From NCBI GenBank assembly GCA_965218555.1, contig OZ244625.1:3906001-3970000 (forward strand): a stretch of 64,000 nt of DNA, read 5' to 3'. Source of the DNA: JAPPLB01 sp965218555. GTDB lineage: Bacteria > Acidobacteriota > Terriglobia > Bryobacterales > UBA6623. The position numbers and the translations under genes are program-made. The notes beneath the pieces were generated by a model that was given only the letters and a program-made list of their open reading frames with translations, was not told the DNA's origin and ran no database searches. Below, one piece after another: positions 1-6,687 of the stretch. Positions within the stretch are counted from its first letter, which is position 1. Each line of letters opens with the position of its first letter.

Positions 1-494
1 ATATTGCCGAGCCCGACGACGCCGAGCGTCGCGTCTGCCAAGTGCATGTGAGCGCGGTCGATATCGCTCAAGACACCCGGGCCGGTGAAGAACCCGGCTC
101 TGCTGGATTCACCGCCGCAGGGTTCCCAATGCGACATCGTTTGTTGACGGATGTAAAGGTGCAGATTGCGTGCGAAGCAGATGATGTACCCGAAGACCTG
201 GTCGGCAATGACGTCGGAATACAACCCGCGCATGTTGGTGAGATGGCAGGGGTGAGCGATCAGTTCCGGAAAGACATAGTGTTCAAGGCTGGCCGTTGGC
301 GACTGCACCCAGCGGAGTTTCGTCGACGCCGCGAGGAGCGGAGGAGTGAGGCGGCCGATGAAGCCGTCGGCGTCAGTGACGGCGGCACGCGCCTGCTCTT
401 CGTCGGCCACGTTGACGACTTGGGCGGAGCCGGCGGCTTGCCGGATATTGTCAAGGCGCGCCTGTTCGACAGAGGGATAGATTACGAGCTTCAT
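1..494 (-). CDS. D-2-hydroxyacid dehydrogenase family protein, partial
   Basis: Reading the minus strand from an ATG at 494 gives 164 codons without a stop, running off the left edge. The protein begins MKLVIYPSVEQARL. Its last visible residues are GVVGLGNI, the start of the Rossmann NAD-binding GxGxxG motif, and this order (about 150 residues of substrate-domain half, then the GLGNIG-type motif) is that of the D-isomer 2-hydroxyacid dehydrogenase superfamily. These enzymes reduce 2-keto acids with NAD(P)H in the cytoplasm. The substrate cannot be told because the catalytic Arg/Glu/His part lies outside. No clear ribosome site precedes the ATG. Confidence 0.8.
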   Translation of the reverse strand, partial: MKLVIYPSVEQARLDNIRQAAGSAQVVNVADEEQARAAVTDADGFIGRLTPPLLAASTKLRWVQSPTASLEHYVFPELIAHPCHLTNMRGLYSDVIADQVFGYIICFARNLHLYIRQQTMSHWEPCGGESSRAGFFTGPGVLSDIDRAHMHLADATLGVVGLGN

Positions 495-1441
495 GTTGTG
501 ATGAGGGTTCGATGGGCAGGGCAGCCGCCGTGCTCGATCGCCCCGGTCATTATAGATGCGGGTGAGCCGTATGGTGGATTAGGCTGCCTTGTGCTGCTCT
601 TCGGCCGGCAGCGCATCCGCGGCGGCACGCCTCTGTGTCAACGCAATATAGAACGTTCCCCTTTCTCAGCATGGGTTCATTTTGCGTTCGTCGCAGCGGA
701 AGCTGCCCGCAGGGCGACAGGAGCTGCGGCTATCGGCGCTCGTCGTGAGGCCCACCGAGAACGGCGGACGGTGCGCGGACACTTGCTCAGGGGCAATATT
801 TTGCCGAGCAATTCCGGGCAATTCCGGGCAATTCCGGGCAATTCCGGGCAATTCCGGGCAATTCTGGGCAGGCAAGCCGTGACTGGGTGGCGGGAGCGGC
901 GGTCCGGGCGGCGGTTTTTGGTTGTGCGACCCTTTCGCACCCACGGCGAACCGAACGGCCCTGCAGACACCGGATTTGCGAGAAAGACGCGCCCTCGATG
1001 CGCCTGGGCCGGAGGTCGTCCGTCCGCAGCCGGCCCAGCCGGGTCGGCCGGGGAGGGCCTGGATAGTCTCGCCGGGCTTGCGCCCGAGGGCGTGCCGGCC
1101 GGAGTGGCCGGCGCAGCCTTCGTCGGAGACGAATGGGCGTGATATCACCTCCTCGATTTTTTTCTCCGCGCGGGGGCTGCAGCCGCCACAGCGAGCGCCG
1201 CGGGGACGGGAAGTCGATCTCTATGATTCCCGCCTCCCTGTCGTCATGCTATGCAGGCCGGGGCGGCAAAAACAAGACTGAAGGGCTTCAGTACCTCGAG
1301 CCGAAGGGGAACGTTCTCCTTTGCTCACCAGGGGAACTTTTCACATTGCGCCGACAGGCGGTACGGCTCTGCTGCGCTCTCGGGGCGCCGCTTGTTAGCA
1401 TGAACCTCTTTTGACTTGGACCGGTTGACCAGGAGGGCGCT
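495..1441. other. Intergenic region without a recognisable gene
   Basis: Very GC-rich stretch of about 950 bases between the divergent dehydrogenase gene and the SDR gene. Long frames stay open on both strands, but none has a recognisable protein, a good start or plausible composition. The only clear structure is the 10-bp tandem repeat at 811-870. The promoter of the SDR gene must lie near 1380-1430, but no convincing hexamers are visible. Confidence 0.6.
811..870. repeat. 10-bp tandem repeat, six units
   Basis: Six head-to-tail units of attccgggca; the sixth has one change (attctgggca). The array is bordered by gcaatatttt on the left and ggcaagccgt on the right. It lies in non-coding DNA. 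A 10-bp unit keeps every copy on roughly the same helix face, so it could be a protein-binding array; it could also be a simple slippage-prone repeat. Confidence 0.95.
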
Positions 1442-2221
1442 GTGACTTTGGAATCGATGTTCTCACTCATGGGGAAGAAGGCGCTGATTGCCGGGGCCAG
1501 TCGGGGCATCGGGTTGGCGATCGCCAAGGCCACGGCGGGAGCAGGGGCGAATACGGTTCTCGCGGCGCGTTCGCTGGAAGTGCTCGAAAAAGAAGCGGCC
1601 GCGCTGCGGGATCAGGGTTTTCAGGCCGACGTTGCGCAACTCGACATCACCTCGCTCGATTCGATCGACTCGCTGGCCGCGACTCACGGCGACGCGGACA
1701 TCCTGGTGAACGTCGTGGGCACTAATGTCCGCAAGCCATTCGAGCAATACACGCAGGACGAGTACAACTACATCATGGAAACGAATCTGCACGGCATTGT
1801 CCGCTTGACGCAGAAAGTGGGCGGCCTGATGATCGAGCGCGGACGGCGCGGCAAAGTCGTCCACATCGGCAGTTTGATGTCAGTGCTGGGACTGCCGTAT
1901 CTGTCGGTCTACGCGATGACGAAGAGCGCGCTGGCCGGGCTGACGCGTGTGCTGGCGGCGGAGTGGGCGAAGTTCGACATTCAGGTCAATTGCATCGCGC
2001 CGGGGTTCATCCTGACGGACCTCAACCGGCACATGTGGCAACCTCCCGAAATGGCCGAATGGCTCAAGGGGGCGCAGCCAAACCGGCGCTTGGGGACGCC
2101 GGAGGACATCGCGGGCCTGTCGGTATTCCTGTCGAGCCCGGCGGCAAACTACATCACAGGCCAGGTAATCGCGTCGGACGGAGGGTATACAACCACGGCG
2201 AATTGGCCCTTTCAACCTTGA
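1442..2221 (+). CDS. SDR family oxidoreductase
   Basis: 259-residue classical short-chain dehydrogenase. The cofactor motif is GASRGIG (residues 18-24), the active site is Ser about 143 with YAMTK (Tyr about 157, Lys about 161), and the end shows the usual GQVIASDGGYT. The NNAG motif is replaced by NVVG. The nearest known types are FabG-like and gluconate 5-dehydrogenase-like enzymes that interconvert a ketone and an alcohol with NAD(P)H; the substrate is unknown. The GTG start at 1442 is supported by AGGAGG at 1431-1436, five bases upstream. The gene converges with the next one, one base separating the two stop codons. Confidence 0.9.
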   Translation: MTLESMFSLMGKKALIAGASRGIGLAIAKATAGAGANTVLAARSLEVLEKEAAALRDQGFQADVAQLDITSLDSIDSLAATHGDADILVNVVGTNVRKPFEQYTQDEYNYIMETNLHGIVRLTQKVGGLMIERGRRGKVVHIGSLMSVLGLPYLSVYAMTKSALAGLTRVLAAEWAKFDIQVNCIAPGFILTDLNRHMWQPPEMAEWLKGAQPNRRLGTPEDIAGLSVFLSSPAANYITGQVIASDGGYTTTANWPFQP

Positions 2222-2222
2222 C

Positions 2223-3083
2223 TCACGCTTCCCACAACTGGTAGAGGCCCTGATTGCCTTCCTCGCCGAGTCCCTTGTGTAGCGCTTCGGTGAAGAGTTG
2301 ATGGCTGAGAGCGGTGCCCGGCATGTCGATTCCCAGGTCTCGCGCGAATTCCGCGGCCAGGCGGAGGTCTTTCTGGTGGAGCCGAATCATGAAGCCGGGC
2401 GCGAAGTCGCGCCGTGAGACGCGAGGTCCGAGGTGGGTCCACATCCACGATCCGGCTGCTCCGGCTCCCACGGCGTCGAGGGTCCTTTGCGGGTCGAGAC
2501 CCGCTCGTTCGGCCATCCGGAGGCCTTCGATCATCGCCAGAAGGTTCAGCGAGCCGACAACCTGGTTCACGAGTTTGGTCTTCTGGCCGTTGCCGCTGGG
2601 CCCGGTGTAGACGATGTTCTTGCCCATCGCTTCGAACAGCGGCAGGCATCGCTTGAATGCTTCCTGCTCGCCGCCCACCATGATCGAGAGCGTCCCTGCG
2701 AGCGCCCCTTTGTCACCGCCGCTTACCGGGGCGTCAAGCATCTCGACCTGCTGGTCCGCGAGACGAGCGGAGAACTCGACGGTTCTCGTCGGTGAGATCG
2801 TGCTCATGTCGATCACCACCGAGCCCGGCTCGAGACCTTCGGCGAGACCGTTCTCGCCGAACACTACGGCCTCGACATCGGGCGTATCGGAGACGATCGT
2901 GACCACGACTTCCGATGCGGACGCCAGCGCAGACGGTGTCGGATAAGCCTTTGCTCCCAACTGCTTGAGAGCTTCACACTTGCCCGGCGTGCGGTTGTAG
3001 ACGTTTAACGCGAATCCGGCTCCGATCAGGTTTGCCGCCATCGGCGCTCCCATGATCCCCAAGCCTACGAATCCGACTTTCAT
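2223..3083 (-). CDS. 3-hydroxyisobutyrate dehydrogenase-like NAD(P)-binding protein
   Basis: 286-residue member of the beta-hydroxyacid dehydrogenase family (3-hydroxyisobutyrate dehydrogenase, tartronate semialdehyde reductase, glyoxylate reductase). The N-terminus MKVGFVGLGIMGAPMAANL is the family signature, DAPVSGGDKGA is the substrate loop, and GNGQKTKLVNQ holds the catalytic lysine near residue 170. The frame stays open 153 codons further upstream, but the ATG at 3083 is preceded by gaggag and begins exactly at the conserved N-terminus, so it is the start. The reaction is oxidation of a 3-hydroxyacid or the reverse; the substrate cannot be assigned. Confidence 0.9.
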   Translation of the reverse strand: MKVGFVGLGIMGAPMAANLIGAGFALNVYNRTPGKCEALKQLGAKAYPTPSALASASEVVVTIVSDTPDVEAVVFGENGLAEGLEPGSVVIDMSTISPTRTVEFSARLADQQVEMLDAPVSGGDKGALAGTLSIMVGGEQEAFKRCLPLFEAMGKNIVYTGPSGNGQKTKLVNQVVGSLNLLAMIEGLRMAERAGLDPQRTLDAVGAGAAGSWMWTHLGPRVSRRDFAPGFMIRLHQKDLRLAAEFARDLGIDMPGTALSHQLFTEALHKGLGEEGNQGLYQLWEA

Positions 3084-3215
3084 AGTTATCTCCTCTCGCG
3101 GCGACCGCGCCGCTGAACCACAGTATCCGAAAGTCAACAAACGGAATCCAGACACCTTGCCGCCAAGGCTGGTCAAGCACGAGCGCAGGACGGTGGCAAG
3201 AGAGATAATGCACGC

Positions 3216-4844
3216 ATGGATACGAGCAGAAGGGATTTGTTGTGTGGCGTGGCCGCCCTCTCGGCGCTGCCAGCAGCCTCCCAGACTTCTCCGGCCGGTC
3301 GTAATGGCCCGCCTGCCTATCGAATCATCTACAACTGGGACGGAGCACCGCACGACTACTCGGAGTTTCCGCAATCGCTCGAGCAATTCCTCGAGAAGAC
3401 CTACGCACCCATGAAGGATACACAGGTCGACGCCCACTTCTGGTGCATCGGCGAGCACGAGGCCAAGTGGCGGTCCGACCACATGGAGATGGTCGGCGAC
3501 AGCGAAAACCGCGTCTACGGCTCGGCCCGCTCGATGCGGCACAACGAGGGCATTCGGGCGATGCTCGACCGCGGCGAGGACCTATATGCGGCGCTCGTCA
3601 AGCGCGGCCGGGAGCTGGGTATCTCGCCGTGGGCGTCGGTGCGTATGAACGACAATCACTTCAACGGGCTCCAGGTGGAAGACATGGAGACGGCCGTGAT
3701 GCCCGGCCTGACGCGGCTTCGGAAAGAGCATCCGGAGTGGTGTCTGGGCCGAGGGAACGCCCCAAAGTGGTTCGCCGCCAGTTGGAACTTCGCTCACCTG
3801 CCAGTCCGCGAACACCGGCTGCAGCACATCGTCGAAGTCGCCCGCCTGTCGGACTGGGACGGCATCGAACTCGACTGGCAACGGCATGCGTTTCACTTGC
3901 CGCTCGACGACGCCTACCGCTTGCGCTACACCCTTACCGGCCTGCAACGCGCCGTGCGGGAACTGACGAACCGCATCGGGCGTGAGCGCGGACGTCCACT
4001 GCACTTGGCGGTACGCGTGGCAACGACGCTGGAATCTTGTCGCCGCATCGGTTACGACCTGCCGGTCTGGGTGAAAGAGGGACTCTGTGACATCGTGATT
4101 GCGGGCGGCGGAGCGCTCACCGATCCGGGTGTCGAATTGGAAAAGTTCCGTGAGCTGCTGAATGGGACGGGCATCCGTTTTTATCCGGGGTTCGACAGCG
4201 GCTTCTGGGGGGAGCACGAGGGACTGATGCCGCGAGAGGAATGGAATGTCGCCTGGGTGCGGGCGCTTGCCGAGGGTTACTGGGCGCGCGGCGCCGATGG
4301 CATGTATGTTTTCAACTGGCACGCCAACGAGCGCAGGCGCCGTCCGCTGCTGACCTCGATCGGCTCGCCTGCGACTTTACGACGAACCAACAAGGTCTAT
4401 GCAGCGCTGCACCGGCACATCAGGGAGGATGCCGTCCCATGGACCGGGGCCGATCTGCATGACCGGATCCATGGGGAAACACCGGTCGAGTTGCATCCGA
4501 CCTTGTCTGGCGACGGACCGCGGTTCCGCGTGCCCGTTCATGAGTCTCCGGCCAATGCGCGGACCGTGGAACTACACATCGAAATCGATCACTACACGGC
4601 GCTCGACAAGGTCCGTGTCACCTTCGACGGGAACCAACTCGGCCAGCCGGCGGTCGGCAGCGCCGCACGGGCACTCAACGACGACCCGGCCGACTTCGGT
4701 GAATCGAGTTGGCTCGTTTGGCCGCTCGCTCCACAAAGTGCCGATGTCGGGGCGCACGAGATTCAGACGGTTCTCCTCGAACGCAATCGTCACGTCAGGC
4801 CGCCTCTGGTGGTGAAGCACGTCGAGATCCACGTGCGGTATTGA
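3216..4844 (+). CDS. Exported TIM-barrel glycosidase-like protein
   Basis: 542 residues beginning MDTSRRDLLCGVAALSAL, a short twin-arginine-like leader, so it is probably exported. The body has the feel of a TIM-barrel sugar hydrolase: DWDGIELDWQRH (an acidic cluster after a strand), GFDSGFWGEHEG, ADGMYVFNWH, followed by a C-terminal beta-rich part from about residue 420. I do not recognise a named family with certainty; it resembles hypothetical 'glycosyl hydrolase-like' proteins of Acidobacteria and Planctomycetes. The ATG at 3216 gives the leader directly. The gene stands alone, divergent from the dehydrogenase on its left. Polysaccharide breakdown is an inference. Confidence 0.7.
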   Translation: MDTSRRDLLCGVAALSALPAASQTSPAGRNGPPAYRIIYNWDGAPHDYSEFPQSLEQFLEKTYAPMKDTQVDAHFWCIGEHEAKWRSDHMEMVGDSENRVYGSARSMRHNEGIRAMLDRGEDLYAALVKRGRELGISPWASVRMNDNHFNGLQVEDMETAVMPGLTRLRKEHPEWCLGRGNAPKWFAASWNFAHLPVREHRLQHIVEVARLSDWDGIELDWQRHAFHLPLDDAYRLRYTLTGLQRAVRELTNRIGRERGRPLHLAVRVATTLESCRRIGYDLPVWVKEGLCDIVIAGGGALTDPGVELEKFRELLNGTGIRFYPGFDSGFWGEHEGLMPREEWNVAWVRALAEGYWARGADGMYVFNWHANERRRRPLLTSIGSPATLRRTNKVYAALHRHIREDAVPWTGADLHDRIHGETPVELHPTLSGDGPRFRVPVHESPANARTVELHIEIDHYTALDKVRVTFDGNQLGQPAVGSAARALNDDPADFGESSWLVWPLAPQSADVGAHEIQTVLLERNRHVRPPLVVKHVEIHVRY

Positions 4845-5208
4845 GGCCGCCTGTCAAGGGTCCTGCTCCTTGTGAGAACCGCACTTCGGCCAGACCCTGG
4901 CGTGAGGACTTATCAGTGAACGGGCGTTTCGCAAAAGCGGTACTCGACCTGGATTCACGATTGCTGCAACCAACCATTGCGTCCGGGTGTTCGGACACCA
5001 ATGGTGGTTGCTCGATTGTTCGGGGCTTTTCGCCATGCCGCCATGGCGCGCCGTGTCGCTGGTCTTGGTCAAGGGAACCGCTCAAACCGCGGGTGCTTGG
5101 GGAGCGGATCGAAGCCTGAGGCTCGCGAGGTCTCTTCGCCGGGGATGCCCCTTTGTGTGGGCGAGGGCCTCGGTCAAGCCGCCGCGCTTCGCCAATCCGA
5201 AAGTAGAT
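4845..5208. other. Convergent intergenic region
   Basis: About 360 bases between the stop of the glycosidase-like gene and the stop of the NtrC-type regulator on the opposite strand. No coding region is supported. It contains the large hairpin at 4966-5011, which sits where a two-way terminator would be expected. Confidence 0.6.
4966..5011. repeat. Long inverted repeat (hairpin) between convergent genes
   Basis: Outer arms gcaaccaaccattg and caatggtggttgc pair with one bulged base; inner arms gtccg and cggac close a ggtgtt loop. The whole 46 bases folds into a single stem with a small internal loop. No T-run follows on either strand, so it is not a classical intrinsic terminator, although the position between two converging genes suits transcript ending or 3'-end protection. 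Confidence 0.75.
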
Positions 5209-6687
5209 TCATGACAGCAAATTCCCGTGCGGGCGGTCGCGTTTTTTCCTGACATCGATATTGAGGCGTTGGATTTTCTGATTCAGCGTCGACAGGGCGA
5301 CGCGCAGACGGCGGGCGCACTCGGTCTGGTTCCAGCCGGACTTCTGCAGTTCCTGAGTAATGAGCCGCCGCTCGAACTCTTCTACGATTTCCGGCAGGCT
5401 GGCTCCTTCCGCCGGCTTGACGTCCGTCGGGATGTGCAGCCTCCGGATACCGTTGGCCGCCAGCAGCGATTGGGGCAGCATTTCCACCGGGACCTCGGGT
5501 CCGGTGGCGAGGACTACGGCCCGCTCGACCACGTTCTCGAGTTCACGGACGTTTCCCGGCCATTTGTGGTTCAGCAGAATGTTCATGGCATCGGACGCGA
5601 AACGGAGCTCCGACTGTTTGCGGTTGCTCAGGAAACACTCATTCTCCAGGCAGTACTTCGTGAAGAAGTGGTCGATCAGCAGCGGGATGTCCTGGCGCCG
5701 CTCGCGCAGTGGCGGAAGATCGATCTGAATGACATTGAGCCGGTAATAGAGGTCTTCGCGGAACTCTCCTCTGGCCACCAACTCGGTGAGGTCGACGTTG
5801 GTGGCGGCCACGATGCGGACATCGACACGAACCATGTTCGTCGAGCCGAGCGGCATGAACTCCCGCTCTTGAATGACGCGCAGCAGTTTGGCTTGCGTCT
5901 CCAGCCCGAGAGTGCCGACTTCGTCCAGAAAAAGTGTCCCGCCGTTGGCGCGGTCAAAGCAACCCTTCTGAGTTTGCGTGGCGCCGGTGAAGGCGCCACG
6001 AACGTGTCCGAACAGCCTGGATTCCAGCAAGTCGACGGGGATGGCGCCCGTGTTGACGGCGACGAAAGGACCGTCGGCGCGCGGTGAATGCGTATGGATG
6101 GCGTGCGAGATGAGTTCTTTGCCGGTGCCGCTTTCGCCGTGTACAAGGATCGTCGAGCGACTCTTCGCGACCTGCGTGACCAGTTCGAAGACACGCCGCA
6201 TTTCCTCGGACTTGCCGATCAGGTTTCCAAAGCTGTAGCGCGTGCGCAGAGCCTCACGGAGGGCCGCGTTTTCCTGCTCGAGTCGAGTCTGTCTGATCGT
6301 CTGCTCGATCTCGAGCAGCAGCTTATCGTTGTTCCAGGGCTTGGTAAGGAAATCGTTCGCGCCTCTCCTGATCGCTGTAACGGCATTTTCGACGGACCCA
6401 TAGGCCGTAAGCATCAGGATGGGAACTTCCGCATTGGTACGGCGGATTTCCTCGACGACTTCCAGACCACTGCGGTCCGGGAGCATCAAGTCGAGCAGGA
6501 CCAGATCAAAAACCTCATTCTTGAGCGCGGTGATGCCCTCACCGGCGGACTCGGCCATCGCCGTCGAGTAGCCTTCGAGTTGGAGGAGAGTTTCGAGGCT
6601 CTCGCGGATCGCCTGTTCGTCATCGACGATCAAGATGCGGCCCTTTGTCGTGACCGCTGCCTCGGCGACAGTTACCCGGCTAGGCAT
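5209..6687 (-). CDS. NtrC-family sigma-54-dependent response regulator
   Basis: 492 residues with three domains. A receiver (about 12-125) has the acidic pair in ILIVDDE and the phospho-acceptor Asp in LVLLDLMLPD near 66. An AAA+ sigma-54 interaction domain (about 150-385) has Walker A GESGTGKE, the loop GAFTGA needed to touch sigma-54, and GGTLFLDEV. A Fis-type helix-turn-helix (TECARRLRVALSTLNQKIQRL) ends the protein. It should switch on sigma-54 promoters once phosphorylated. The ATG at 6687 overlaps the end of the kinase gene by eight bases (ATGCCTAG), implying coupled translation with its partner; a longer in-frame start upstream would lie deeper inside the kinase and is unlikely. Confidence 0.95.
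   Translation of the reverse strand: MPSRVTVAEAAVTTKGRILIVDDEQAIRESLETLLQLEGYSTAMAESAGEGITALKNEVFDLVLLDLMLPDRSGLEVVEEIRRTNAEVPILMLTAYGSVENAVTAIRRGANDFLTKPWNNDKLLLEIEQTIRQTRLEQENAALREALRTRYSFGNLIGKSEEMRRVFELVTQVAKSRSTILVHGESGTGKELISHAIHTHSPRADGPFVAVNTGAIPVDLLESRLFGHVRGAFTGATQTQKGCFDRANGGTLFLDEVGTLGLETQAKLLRVIQEREFMPLGSTNMVRVDVRIVAATNVDLTELVARGEFREDLYYRLNVIQIDLPPLRERRQDIPLLIDHFFTKYCLENECFLSNRKQSELRFASDAMNILLNHKWPGNVRELENVVERAVVLATGPEVPVEMLPQSLLAANGIRRLHIPTDVKPAEGASLPEIVEEFERRLITQELQKSGWNQTECARRLRVALSTLNQKIQRLNIDVRKKRDRPHGNLLS

Noticed and set aside
42..1142. Long open frame of 366 codons on the plus strand over the left end
   Set aside because: It is the shadow of the dehydrogenase gene on the minus strand plus GC-rich non-coding DNA; composition is Arg/Gly-rich and resembles nothing.
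1141..1160. atcacctcctcg, which resembles the 3' tail of 16S rRNA or, on the minus strand, a ribosome site
   Set aside because: No rRNA sequence surrounds it, and the minus-strand frame behind it (666-1148) is not protein-like.
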